The notes beneath the pieces were generated by a model. That model was not told where the DNA came from. It did not search any database and was given only the letters and a program-made list of their open reading frames with translations. Source: Pseudomonadota bacterium (lineage in GTDB: Bacteria; Pseudomonadota; Gammaproteobacteria; Xanthomonadales; SZUA-38). From it: DNA of 64,000 nt. This document shows positions 48,630 through 57,928 of this stretch, piece after piece; within the stretch, counting starts at the first letter, position 1, and each line of letters opens with the position of its first letter. The stretch lies in the NCBI GenBank assembly GCA_039033415.1, contig JBCCCR010000002.1, forward strand, positions 250,835-314,834. Reading direction: 5' to 3'. Position numbers and translations under genes: made by a program.

Positions 48630-50924
48630 TCAAGGCCGCTGCTCATCCCGCGCCTCGGCGACGAGCGCTATCACTTGATCCACTACCGTTGTCCAGTCTC
48701 CTGGCGTTGCCTGACGAACCAGCCGAACGCTCGGATACCACGGCGAGGATTCCCCTTCGCGCTGCCACCGCCAGTCGGGATCTGAGTTGAGCATGATGAG
48801 GGTGGGTATGCCCAACGCGCCAGCGACATGACCGACGGCGGTGTCCACCGTGATCACCAGATCCAGCTGCTCGATCAGCGCCGCCGTGCGGGCATAACCG
48901 GGCAGCTCCGGTTCGAGATTGATCACCTGGCGTGCGCTGAGCCAGCTAACCTCGTCGCTGCTGACCGGCATCTGCAGCGAGTAGAAACGGATATCCGCCA
49001 GGTCCAGCAGCGGCCCAAGCTGATCCAGCGCCATCGAGCGGTGATGGTTTTCTTTGTGAGTCGGCGAGCCGGACCAGCAAAAGCCAACTCGGAAAGCACC
49101 CTCGAGGCGACTCACGGTCGTCTGGGCGGGGACCGTCAGATAGCGCCGCGGTGCCGGCAGGTTATCCAGCGTGATGCCAAGCCAGCGCGGCAGACTCATG
49201 AGCGGGCAATAGACGTCAAAGCGGTCGGCCGGTATCTGGCCAGGGACGCGGCTCTCGGACACCCCCTCAATTTCCGCCACCAGCGGCGCCAGGTTTTCCG
49301 GCCCCACATAGATCAGTTCCCGGCATCGCTTCGCCGCCAGCGGCAGAAAACGCACGAACTGAACGTGGTCTCCATTGCCCTGCTCGCTGTGCACCAGAAG
49401 GCGCTGGCCGCTGATGTCTTCACCCTGCCAGCAGGGCTGCTGACACTGAAAGGGCACAAACTGTGGCGTCTGCCAACGCCAGTCATAAGCCTCCCAGCCG
49501 CGCGCGTAGTCGCCCTGCTTCAGCAGCACGATCCCTCGATTGAAGTGCGCCAACGCAAACTGACTATCGGTGGCGACCGCCGCTTCGAGCCAATGCATCC
49601 CCCGGTCGAAATCGCCGAGGCGTGTGTACGCCAAACCCAGGCTGTTCATAGCCTCCGCGTTGTCGGGCTGACTCTCGACAACCTGCTCGAGCACCGCTAC
49701 CGCGTCGTGCCAGCGCTCAGCGTCCACCAGACATAGACCAAGCTGATGCTGGGTTCGAGGATGCTCAGGGTAGTCGGCCAGCAGCTGCCGATAGGCCTCA
49801 ATCGCCCGGTCGAGGTCACCGTCCAGGTGCTGCCGCGTGGCCTGCTCGAGCGCCTGCGCTACCGGGTCCGGCGGCGCTAAGTCCTTCAGCACCTCGTCCG
49901 GCAATTCATAGGAGGTCGCCAACACCGGACTGTCGGCATCGAGCAGCACCGGCCAGCGATGCGGGAGCACCTTCACCTCAAACACTTCCTGAACGTTGCC
50001 GGTGAACTGCAGAAACGCCACGGTCTGGCCGCTGCTGATGTCCAAGACCCAGACGCCGCTTTTGCGTTCCGCCACGCGCCGCGTCAACGGCAGCCCCGCA
50101 AAAACGGCGCTCTCGCGGACCTGAGACAAGCCGATCAGCGCGTAGCGATCGATAAAAGCCAGGCCTCGGGCGAAGCCCGGCAGCTCGGCCACCACTTCCG
50201 CCGGCCGACCCGGGTCGGCGCACATCAGCTGACCCGCCCCGGACGACAGAAACCACAGCTTATTGTGGTACCACCGTGGCGAATGAGGCATACAGAGCCC
50301 GGCAGCCAGCACCTCGTTGCTGACGATATCCATGATCTGTCCGCCGGACACCTTTTTTGCGCGCCAGCCGCCGGGCTTGTCGGAGGCGCCCAGCATACTC
50401 ACATAGCGGGGTTTCCCTTCGCGCATGCCCAGACCATTCAGATGGCAACGGTCGCTAAGCTCATAGGCGCTGATAAACGGCGGCCGCCAGCGTGGCGTAA
50501 AGGAATAGGCGGTTTCCGCCACGGCCAGACACGACATCCGCGTGTTGACGAACCACAGCTCGCCCTCCCCGTCGTAGGCCATTTCGTGGATGTCGATATC
50601 GCCGGTGATGTTATTGGCGCGCGGCAGGTAACAGGCATCCTCGCTGCCATTGGGCTGGAGCTTTTGCGCCACCGCCGGCAAATTTCGAAAGACCGTAATC
50701 GAGCTCGCGCCGCCGACGGCCAGCTGCCCGGGCTTCAGCGCCAGCCCCATGGGTTTGGCAAAGCTGACAAAGTGGGTGTTGACGCCCCCGCTGCCATCCT
50801 GGGCCTGCGGGCGAACCAGGACGAGCTGTCCGGCCTGATAGGTCGACACCAGCAGCGAGCAGCCGGCCTGGTGCAGCAGCTGAGCAAAAGAGTCGGTGGA
50901 CTGGCTGGAATACGACTGTGTCAT
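48630..50924 (-). CDS. TIGR03032 domain / TPR / glycosyltransferase-like fusion protein
   Basis: 764 residues in three parts. Residues 1-340 match the TIGR03032/DUF4915 pattern (LLVSTYQAGQLVLVRP, DIDIHEMAYDGEGELWFVNT, and CHLNGLGMREGKPRYVS), a likely beta-propeller. Residues about 365-490 hold tetratricopeptide repeats (YPEHPRTQHQLGLCLVD, NAEAMNSLGLAYTRLGDFD). The C-terminal part (about 500-764) resembles the ADP-heptose/O-GlcNAc-type glycosyltransferase fold, with LDLVITVDTAVGHVAGALG. It may glycosylate surface or exported proteins or sugars. It is divergent from the DUF1538 operon. Confidence 0.85.
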   Translation of the reverse strand: MTQSYSSQSTDSFAQLLHQAGCSLLVSTYQAGQLVLVRPQAQDGSGGVNTHFVSFAKPMGLALKPGQLAVGGASSITVFRNLPAVAQKLQPNGSEDACYLPRANNITGDIDIHEMAYDGEGELWFVNTRMSCLAVAETAYSFTPRWRPPFISAYELSDRCHLNGLGMREGKPRYVSMLGASDKPGGWRAKKVSGGQIMDIVSNEVLAAGLCMPHSPRWYHNKLWFLSSGAGQLMCADPGRPAEVVAELPGFARGLAFIDRYALIGLSQVRESAVFAGLPLTRRVAERKSGVWVLDISSGQTVAFLQFTGNVQEVFEVKVLPHRWPVLLDADSPVLATSYELPDEVLKDLAPPDPVAQALEQATRQHLDGDLDRAIEAYRQLLADYPEHPRTQHQLGLCLVDAERWHDAVAVLEQVVESQPDNAEAMNSLGLAYTRLGDFDRGMHWLEAAVATDSQFALAHFNRGIVLLKQGDYARGWEAYDWRWQTPQFVPFQCQQPCWQGEDISGQRLLVHSEQGNGDHVQFVRFLPLAAKRCRELIYVGPENLAPLVAEIEGVSESRVPGQIPADRFDVYCPLMSLPRWLGITLDNLPAPRRYLTVPAQTTVSRLEGAFRVGFCWSGSPTHKENHHRSMALDQLGPLLDLADIRFYSLQMPVSSDEVSWLSARQVINLEPELPGYARTAALIEQLDLVITVDTAVGHVAGALGIPTLIMLNSDPDWRWQREGESSPWYPSVRLVRQATPGDWTTVVDQVIALVAEARDEQRP

Positions 50925-51167
50925 AAGAAAGGCTGGTTCGGGTCCAAGCGATGGTAGGAGCGGCCTGTACCTTGGTCAATGCAGCAAACCCTTACGTTGC
51001 ACTCACCTATGGGTATAAGTGCCTATTGTCGCTAGGTGCGGCACTGACTCTAATGAGCGGCTCAAACGGGGATACCCGCCGGAGGTTGATGAAACGCCAG
51101 GCGGGGACATACTTAAAGCACCAGTCAGCGACCGGGGGCGTGATCAGCTGAAAATCGGGAAAGCCAC

Positions 51168-51881
51168 ATGCTGAAGTCGCTGCAGCAGAGCCTGCGAGAC
51201 ATCACGCCCATTATTCTGGTGATCGGCTTCTTCCAGCTGCTGGTGCTGCAGCAGCCTTTCCCTAACCTGCTGGAAACCTTAGCCGGGCTGCTGCTTGTGG
51301 TGCTGGGCCTGTCGCTGTTTGTTCAGGGACTGGAGCTGGGCCTGTTTCCGATCGGCGAATCGATGGCGCATAGCTTCGCCAAGCGCGGCAGCGTCGTTTG
51401 GCTGCTGATCTTCGCGTTTGCTCTCGGCTTTGGCACCACCGTCGCTGAACCTGCGCTGATCGCAGTGGCCGCCGAAGCCGCCAGCGTCGCCGCCGAGGCG
51501 AGCTTTATCGAAGGGACCGAAGAGGCCATGGACAGCTACGCCCTGGGCCTGCGCTTGACCGTGGCGATTGCGGTCGGGGCGGCGATCCTGATCGGTGTAC
51601 TGCGAATCCTGCGCGGCTGGCCCATCCAGTACCTGATCATCGGAGGTTACATCCTGGTCGTGGCGATGACCGCCGTGGCGCCCAAAGAGATTGTCGGTAT
51701 CGCCTACGATTCCGGTGGCGTCACCACTTCAACGATTACCGTTCCTCTGGTCACCGCTCTGGGCGTCGGGCTGGCCAGCAGTATCCGTGGCCGCAATCCG
51801 ATGATCGACGGCTTTGGCCTGATCGCGTTTGCCTCGCTGACGCCCATGGTTTTTGTCATGGCCTACGGCATGCTGGTATGA
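51168..51881 (+). CDS. DUF1538 membrane protein, first copy
   Basis: 237 residues with about six hydrophobic segments. It begins [26 protein letters not shown] and contains [16 protein letters not shown], then [26 protein letters not shown], the two signature loops of DUF1538 proteins. Polar and acidic residues in these membrane regions suggest a transporter, but the substrate is unknown. The start is 30 bp after a TGA in another frame with GGGAAAG upstream. It overlaps the second copy by 4 nt (ATGA). Confidence 0.85.
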   Translation: MLKSLQQSLRDITPIILVIGFFQLLVLQQPFPNLLETLAGLLLVVLGLSLFVQGLELGLFPIGESMAHSFAKRGSVVWLLIFAFALGFGTTVAEPALIAVAAEAASVAAEASFIEGTEEAMDSYALGLRLTVAIAVGAAILIGVLRILRGWPIQYLIIGGYILVVAMTAVAPKEIVGIAYDSGGVTTSTITVPLVTALGVGLASSIRGRNPMIDGFGLIAFASLTPMVFVMAYGMLV

Positions 51882-52660
51882 CGGACTGGCTACTGGAGCT
51901 GCTGGACGTATCGCTGTCCACCGTCCGCGACGTCACGCCGATTGCCGCGATTATCTTCGGCTTCCAGGGCCTGGTGCTGCGACGCCGGATTCCGAATCTG
52001 AAAAATGTGCTAACCGGCTTTGTGCTGGTGCTGCTCGGCCTGACCCTGTTCCTGGTTGGCCTGGAGCGCGCGCTGTTTCCCATCGGCCGGGTGATGGCTA
52101 CCCAGTTGTCCGACCCGGAGTTCATCAACACCAGCGCCGGTTCCCTGATCGGCTGGCAGCGCTACTACTGGATCTATATCTTCGCCTTTGCGATCGGCTT
52201 TGCCACCACGGTCGCCGAACCGGCGCTGATCGCGGTGGCGATGAAAGCCAGCGAGGTTTCCGGCGGAGCGGTCAAGGTTTGGGGGCTGCGGGCCGCCGTG
52301 GCGCTCGGCGTTGCGGTGGGTATCGCCCTCGGAGCGTGGCGTATCGTCACCGGGCTGCCGCTGCACTACTTCATTATCGCGGGCTACATTATCGTCATTA
52401 TTCAGACGGTCTATGCGCCGCGTATGATCATTGCCCTGGCCTATGATTCGGGCGGGGTGACCACCTCCACCGTCACGGTGCCGCTGGTAACAGCCCTTGG
52501 GCTGGGTCTTGCGGAAACGGTGCCGGGCCGCAGTCCGCTGCTGGATGGGTTTGGGCTGATCGCCTTCGCCAGCGTGTTCCCCATCATGACGGTGATGGGT
52601 TATGCCCAGCTGGCCCAGTTCCAGGAAGCGCGTGCCCGCCGAGCGAAAGAAAGAGGATAG
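51878..52660 (+). CDS. DUF1538 membrane protein, second copy
   Basis: 260 residues, homologous to the preceding gene: [41 protein letters not shown] and [20 protein letters not shown] align with it throughout. It has about six hydrophobic segments and a basic C-terminus ([11 protein letters not shown]). Two unequal copies in one operon suggest a heterodimeric membrane complex. The P-II-like gene follows 4 bp later. Confidence 0.85.
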   Translation: MTDWLLELLDVSLSTVRDVTPIAAIIFGFQGLVLRRRIPNLKNVLTGFVLVLLGLTLFLVGLERALFPIGRVMATQLSDPEFINTSAGSLIGWQRYYWIYIFAFAIGFATTVAEPALIAVAMKASEVSGGAVKVWGLRAAVALGVAVGIALGAWRIVTGLPLHYFIIAGYIIVIIQTVYAPRMIIALAYDSGGVTTSTVTVPLVTALGLGLAETVPGRSPLLDGFGLIAFASVFPIMTVMGYAQLAQFQEARARRAKERG

Positions 52661-52664
52661 TCTG

Positions 52665-53030
52665 ATGAAATTCAAACTGATCATGGCGTTGGTTGAAGAC
52701 GGTCGCACGGAGGCGGTTATTCACGCCGCCAGAGAGGCGGGCGCCACGGGCGTGACGGTGCTGAACAACGCACGGGGAGAAGGGCTGACACCTCAGAAGA
52801 CCTTTTTTGGCCTCTCCCTGGAAACGCAGCGTGACCTGCTGCTGATGGTTGTCGGCGAACAGGAGTGTCGTGCCGTCCTGGACACGATCAACACGGTCGC
52901 CGAATTTGACACGCATTCAGGTGCAGGAATCGCCGTGCAGATCGACGTTGAGGACACAGTCGGAGTGGCTCACCAGGTGCAGGCGCTACGCCAGAGCCAC
53001 GGCGACACCAACGGCAGCGACGCCGCCTGA
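52665..53030 (+). CDS. P-II-like regulatory protein linked to DUF1538 genes
   Basis: 121 residues from the ATG at 52665 (MKFKLIMALVEDGRTEAVIHAAREAGATGVTVLNNARGEG, in parts). The ferredoxin-like fold and the sequence VLNNARGEGL where P-II proteins have the start of the T-loop fit the GlnB/P-II superfamily, and a second LLLMVVGEQECRAVLDTI repeat half matches the second beta-alpha-beta. No Tyr corresponding to the uridylylation site Tyr51 is visible in the short loop, so control may be by a nucleotide or metal ligand only. It is co-transcribed with two DUF1538 genes and probably gates them. Confidence 0.82.
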   Translation: MKFKLIMALVEDGRTEAVIHAAREAGATGVTVLNNARGEGLTPQKTFFGLSLETQRDLLLMVVGEQECRAVLDTINTVAEFDTHSGAGIAVQIDVEDTVGVAHQVQALRQSHGDTNGSDAA

Positions 53031-53067
53031 GGGAACCCGGCCCGGCGGCCGCCTCAGGCCGTCGCGG

Positions 53068-56000
53068 TCATCCGCATTCAAGCCCAACCGGCACGGTCAG
53101 ACGGGACAGCGCCAGCGTAGCGGCGGGAAAACCGAAAGGCTCGCCGTTATATTGCACCTGCCCCTCGCTGCACCCCAGATTCAGCAGCAGTTCACCCCAG
53201 GGCTCCAGGACCAGATCATCGGGATCAAAGTCGGGGCCAAAACGGGGTCCGCGGGTCGCAAAGGTATCCGCGATGGACAGCGTGCCGTCCACCACCTCTC
53301 CGGCGCCGAAGAACCAGGCCTGCCGGCCCTCCAGGTCGTAGGTGAACCAGTAGACCAGCGCCTGCTGTCCCTCCAGCACCTCCACCACAAATCCGTGGCC
53401 GGACTGGTCCGGGTTGAACCAGGAACCGGTCGAAAGAGCGACACCGGCCGGGGCGGGCGTCGAACCGCAGCCGAGACCCTCAACCCGCGACAGCCGTTCG
53501 AGCGAAAGGCGCCCCTTTTTACCGGGCAGCTCATATACCATCGTCCCGCTATCGCAGCTGTTGTAAACAAAACTGGCGCTGCCCACAACCTCCCGCTCAA
53601 CCTCAGCGGGATCAAAATCCGGCCCAAACCGGCCTCCGCGGGTCACCACCAGCTCAGGGAACACCAGCCGATTGCCCCGCACTTCCCCGCTGGCCACATA
53701 CCAGGCCTGGTTGCCGTCTACGTCATAGGTAAACCAGTACATCACCGCCCGGCGGTCAGCCAGGATTTCCAGCACAAAACCTTCCCCGGTGTTGTCCTCA
53801 TCAAACCAAGCCGCGGTGGTACCGGGTTGGATCAAAAACGGTTCAGCGACCTCGTTGCGGCTGACCTCAAACGAAACCGTACTGTCAGCCCCGCCGCTGT
53901 CACCCGCGCGGCCGTTCTCGTCTTCGAGAAAAGACCAGCCGCCGTCAGCCCAGCCGATCGGTGTGCCGGGGTTGGCATCGAGGCCGTGGCCGGTCAGTCC
54001 CAGCGTGCGGTGGCTCAAAGTCACCTGTCGAGTGTCCTCGATGGCAGCGAGGTTTGCGGCGCTGCCGGGAAACACCAGATCGACCACCAGCGCGTCTTCC
54101 TGATAGCGGAAGTAGCCCTCGGGCGCGTCGCCCGGCTGGCTCGCCCAGCGCGGATTGCCGACACTGGCGGCAATCGGGTCCGCCACCGCGGCAAAACGCT
54201 GCTCCGTAGCGAGCGTGCTGGCCGGCTGGCCCGGGAAGACCACTGTCTGCCCCGCGTCTCGCCAGCGCATCGGGCGGTCGTGTGCAATCCACAGCGTGTA
54301 TTCCCGATCGAGCACCAGCGGCGCCAGCTGTTCCACGTAGAGGTCTCGGGAGGTGGCATCCACCGGATCCCATTCAGCCTGGAACACCAGTGCATCAGTG
54401 GCGCGATCGACAACGCGCACCGCCGCCACGGACGGCGGGCCGGCCTGGTGAAAATAGGCGGCCAGGAAACTCTGTGACAGCTCGCTGCGCACCCGGCGGA
54501 TCTCGGACTCGGGCAGGATGAATCCGTCATGGCAGTTGCGGCCCAGGCCTCCGTAGTCGGCGCCACAGCCCGGTGGATTGCCAGGAAATGCCGACTGACC
54601 GGCGGTCGGCTCAACCTCAACACCCCAGGCGACGATGCCAAGCTCCTGGGTGAAATACTCGTTGCTGAGCCCGAAACCGGAGTTGATGTTGCTGAGCGGG
54701 CTTCGATCGAAAAGGTATAGGGATCCGCCGGGCAACGCCGCGTTGTGATTGGACATCACGTCAAGCACGCTCACCGTGTTGTTTGTGAGGCGTACGTTGT
54801 CGCTGCGATTGAAATAAAACACCTGCGAGAACGAATGCACATCCGTATAGGCCCGAAGCTGCTCGGCAGGCCCCAGTTCGACGGCGCTCAGCAGCGCCTG
54901 TAGCTCAGGCTCAGAATGTGGGAATGCCCCATGGTGCACCAGCGAGCGTTCGTCTGACGACGAACGGTTCGGATTGGTTGCGTGGAAAGGCGGGCTGTTG
55001 CGATTCAGATCAACCCCCAGCAGGTGATCGTCGCGGCTCTCGAGATCCTCGTCGACCCCAGGCATGTTCTTGCGTCGCATCCGCCCATCCCGAGGCGCCG
55101 GTGACGGGTCGTCAGGCAGGTCAAAGGGATCGGTACGCAGCCAGTTTTCTGTCGGGAAACGCTGAGTTTGCAGAAATCCGTCCACGTTCATCACCGGCAG
55201 CACGATGATGTTGGTATTTTCCAGGAGATAGTCGTGGAAGTAGTTGTCGCCCTGATTGTCAGACAGCCGCTCCATCACGGCGGTCACCACCTCTGGGGTC
55301 TGCCACTCTCTGGCGTGGATCCCGCCGTTCGTCAGCATGGCGGGTTCCGCCAGCAGGTCTCGCGTCAGCGGGTCTGGATCACTCAGACGATAGCCCCAGA
55401 TCTCCCGACCGTTGTCGGTCTGGTCCAGCACAAATCCTTCGATCCGAGTACTGCCGTCCGCCAGCGCCTCGTGACGCTGCCGCAGCCCGGCATAGGTCCG
55501 AAAGCCGTCGAAAGGCAGCGGCGTGTCCACCGGCACCGGCACCGGGTAGCCGAGTCCAAGCACGCCGTCCGCTTCGGTCCACCGTTCGATTTGCCCATCA
55601 CTTCCTTTGGGCCAACCCTGGTGCGCACCAGGACCGGCAGTCGCATTCAGGAGCCCCTCGAGCATCGCTGCGGTCGCCGGGCGGGCACCGGAGCGCGTCA
55701 GCTTCAGCAGCCGCTTGCGCTCTTCGTCCGGCAGGCTCGCGGCGGATCGGCGGGCCAGGACGGTCACCTCCGCACCCCCACCCTGCCTGAGGGCCTCGGA
55801 CAGCGCCGCCAGATCCCCTAGCGCCAGCGCCGCTTCGCCGATCGGCAGCGTCAGAGCGGGTTGATCCACGAGCCGAGGCAGCCCTAGCGCCAGCAGTTCG
55901 CGCATAAACTCCTCAGAACGACCGCGCAGCGCGTCGCTCAGGCCGCGTCGACCGGCTGACCCGGCCGTGAGAAACGCTTCCAGCCACGCATCCGCTGCTG

Positions 56001-56466
56001 GCATTGTGGTTCCGGCGTCGAGTGCCGAACGATAGCGCCACCGATGTAACGAACCCGCCGCGGCCGCGCGGACCGGGTAAAGCGGGACGCCCATGCCCGG
56101 GAGTTCTTCGTGCGGCACGAGCACCCGAGCCTCATGCGCCAGCAGCATCGCGATAGCCGGATGGTGACCGCTGAGGTCGCCGCCCAGCGGCGGCACGTCT
56201 TTCAGGCCCTGCGCCAGCTCGAGCATCAGCCGCTCACGTACCGGCGCAGGCAGCGAAGACTCGCGGGCGAGCGAGTCGAGGGAGGCTGCCAGCTCATCGG
56301 GATTGGTGCGCGCAAGGTCCAGCAGCTTTGCGAGTTGTTCTTTCGTCGAGAAGCCGCGCTCAACGGCGAACGCCTGTTCCCGCGTCCAGTTCGGCGCGGT
56401 GAGTGGATTGCTGAGGGCAATCGTCGGACCCAGGGCAAGGCACAGCAGCAGGTATAAGTTGTTCAT
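53068..56466 (-). CDS. Secreted M14-family zinc carboxypeptidase with C-terminal repeats
   Basis: 1132 residues with a signal peptide (LLLCLALGPTIALS). Residues about 20-330 are a helical domain I cannot assign. The M14 domain (about 340-670) shows HAREWQTPE (zinc His and Glu, about 382-385), VDLNRNSPP, YTDVHSFSQVF (third zinc ligand His, about 543) and WGVEVEPTAG (general-base Glu, about 617). The C-terminal 240 residues hold two copies of a beta-rich repeat with YWFTYDxxGxQAW and FGPDFDP. These repeats and the family suggest an extracellular peptidase for nutrient release. Confidence 0.92.
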   Translation of the reverse strand: MNNLYLLLCLALGPTIALSNPLTAPNWTREQAFAVERGFSTKEQLAKLLDLARTNPDELAASLDSLARESSLPAPVRERLMLELAQGLKDVPPLGGDLSGHHPAIAMLLAHEARVLVPHEELPGMGVPLYPVRAAAAGSLHRWRYRSALDAGTTMPAADAWLEAFLTAGSAGRRGLSDALRGRSEEFMRELLALGLPRLVDQPALTLPIGEAALALGDLAALSEALRQGGGAEVTVLARRSAASLPDEERKRLLKLTRSGARPATAAMLEGLLNATAGPGAHQGWPKGSDGQIERWTEADGVLGLGYPVPVPVDTPLPFDGFRTYAGLRQRHEALADGSTRIEGFVLDQTDNGREIWGYRLSDPDPLTRDLLAEPAMLTNGGIHAREWQTPEVVTAVMERLSDNQGDNYFHDYLLENTNIIVLPVMNVDGFLQTQRFPTENWLRTDPFDLPDDPSPAPRDGRMRRKNMPGVDEDLESRDDHLLGVDLNRNSPPFHATNPNRSSSDERSLVHHGAFPHSEPELQALLSAVELGPAEQLRAYTDVHSFSQVFYFNRSDNVRLTNNTVSVLDVMSNHNAALPGGSLYLFDRSPLSNINSGFGLSNEYFTQELGIVAWGVEVEPTAGQSAFPGNPPGCGADYGGLGRNCHDGFILPESEIRRVRSELSQSFLAAYFHQAGPPSVAAVRVVDRATDALVFQAEWDPVDATSRDLYVEQLAPLVLDREYTLWIAHDRPMRWRDAGQTVVFPGQPASTLATEQRFAAVADPIAASVGNPRWASQPGDAPEGYFRYQEDALVVDLVFPGSAANLAAIEDTRQVTLSHRTLGLTGHGLDANPGTPIGWADGGWSFLEDENGRAGDSGGADSTVSFEVSRNEVAEPFLIQPGTTAAWFDEDNTGEGFVLEILADRRAVMYWFTYDVDGNQAWYVASGEVRGNRLVFPELVVTRGGRFGPDFDPAEVEREVVGSASFVYNSCDSGTMVYELPGKKGRLSLERLSRVEGLGCGSTPAPAGVALSTGSWFNPDQSGHGFVVEVLEGQQALVYWFTYDLEGRQAWFFGAGEVVDGTLSIADTFATRGPRFGPDFDPDDLVLEPWGELLLNLGCSEGQVQYNGEPFGFPAATLALSRLTVPVGLECG

Positions 56467-56525
56467 GACGGCCGGTTCTCCCTAGCGTGCTGTTCCGCCG
56501 GCTACCTTCGAATCAGCACCTATTA

Positions 56526-57845
56526 TCAGTGAAGTTTGAGGCGTGGCCTGATCACCTTATTGACGGCGCTCACAACGATCAGACAAGCGCCCTTCAACCA
56601 CCCGTGCACGGCCAGCAGGTGCATCCGGTAGAGCGAAACGTAAACCATCCGCGCGAGCCGACCTTCCACCGCCATTCGGCCACCAACCAGATTGCCCATG
56701 AGACTGCCCACGGTCGAGAAGCGGCTGAGCGACACCAGCGAGCCATGATCGGTGTAGCGGAAATCGCGTGACGACTTGCCCGCAATATCCCGCCGGATAT
56801 TGGCGTAGACCGTGTCCGCCATTTGATGGGCCGCCTGTGCGCGCGGCGGGACCGGCAGTTTTGCGCCCGGCATCATCACGCAGGCGCAGTCGCCAATCGC
56901 GTAGATGGTTGGGTCCAGGGTGCTTTGCAGCGTGCGGGTCACAATCAGGCGGTTGTTCCGATTGGTTTCCAGACCAGCGATACCCTGCAGGTAATCCGGC
57001 CCTTTGACCCCGGCCGCCCATACCCGAATATCCGCCGGAATGTGTTCGCCGCCCCGGGTCAGCATGCCGTCCGACGTCGCTTCAACGACCGGCTCGTTGC
57101 TGATTACCCGGACACCCAGCGCGGTCAGCTCCTCCTCGGCGGCTGCCGCGAGCTTTCTGGGCAGCGCCGGCAGGATTCTCGGGCCCGCCTCGATCAACGT
57201 CACCTGGAGGCGGCTCTCGTCAAACACCTCAAGACCGTAGTGCCGCAGCTCGGCGGCGGAGTTGTAGAGCTCAGCTGCAAGCTCCACGCCCGTGGCGCCG
57301 CCGCCCACTATCGCCACTCGAACATGTTCATCGCTCGCGGGCTTCGACGTCATGGTCCGGCTGACCCGCAGACAGTGGTTGAGCAGCTTTTGGCGAAACC
57401 GATCGGCCTCGGCCCGGGTGTCCAGCATCAGGCAGTGCTGCTCCACCCCCCGGGTGCCAAAACTGTTGCTTACCGATCCGACCGCCAGAACCAGGTAGTC
57501 GTAGCGAATCCGGTGCTCGTCCATGATGATGCTGCCGTCTTCATCCTCGATCGGCGCGAGCACAATTTCCCGGTCGTCGCGGTTGATCGACTGCATCGTG
57601 CCAAGGAAGAATCGAAACCCGTTGCGATGGGCGTGAGCGCGGTAACCCACCTCATCCAGATTGGCGTCCAGCGAACCGGCCGCAACTTCATGCAGCAGCG
57701 GCTTCCAGATGTGGGTCGGGTTTTTGTCGACCAGCACCACGTCAAACTTTTTTCGTCCCAGCTTCTTGCCAAGCCGGGAGACCAGCTCGAGCCCGCCGGC
57801 GCCGCCGCCAACCACCACGATCTGCGTCTTTTTGGTCTGCCCCAT
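56526..57845 (-). CDS. ndh: Type II NADH dehydrogenase
   Basis: 439 residues from the ATG at 57845 (MGQTKKTQIVVVGGGAGG), preceded by AAGGA; an ATG at 57893 is less likely. The FAD motif is VVVGGGAGGLELVSRLG, the NADH motif VAIVGGGATGVELAAEL (about 170-186), and DGMLTRGGEHIPADIRVWAAGVKG follows. A C-terminal amphipathic segment (LYRMHLLAVHGWLKGACLIVV) likely anchors it at the inner membrane. It oxidises NADH and reduces quinone without pumping protons. It stands alone, 59 bp downstream of the carboxypeptidase start. Confidence 0.92.
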   Translation of the reverse strand: MGQTKKTQIVVVGGGAGGLELVSRLGKKLGRKKFDVVLVDKNPTHIWKPLLHEVAAGSLDANLDEVGYRAHAHRNGFRFFLGTMQSINRDDREIVLAPIEDEDGSIIMDEHRIRYDYLVLAVGSVSNSFGTRGVEQHCLMLDTRAEADRFRQKLLNHCLRVSRTMTSKPASDEHVRVAIVGGGATGVELAAELYNSAAELRHYGLEVFDESRLQVTLIEAGPRILPALPRKLAAAAEEELTALGVRVISNEPVVEATSDGMLTRGGEHIPADIRVWAAGVKGPDYLQGIAGLETNRNNRLIVTRTLQSTLDPTIYAIGDCACVMMPGAKLPVPPRAQAAHQMADTVYANIRRDIAGKSSRDFRYTDHGSLVSLSRFSTVGSLMGNLVGGRMAVEGRLARMVYVSLYRMHLLAVHGWLKGACLIVVSAVNKVIRPRLKLH

Positions 57846-57928
57846 GGGTGATCCTTGCCGAACGTTTACTTCCCTGCGCTGCACCGACATCATACGCGTT
57901 GTTAGACGCGATCTGATATACGCAGCGC

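Noticed and set aside
49959..50957. 332-codon plus-strand frame opposite the TIGR03032 fusion gene
   Set aside because: Antisense shadow with Arg/His-rich translation and no recognisable domain.
52849..54477. 542-codon plus-strand frame overlapping the P-II gene end and the carboxypeptidase
   Set aside because: It runs through the P-II gene in another frame and then antisense to the carboxypeptidase; composition is shadow-like and no motif is visible.
56823..57851. 342-codon plus-strand frame opposite ndh
   Set aside because: Antisense to ndh, which has both dinucleotide motifs; no independent support.
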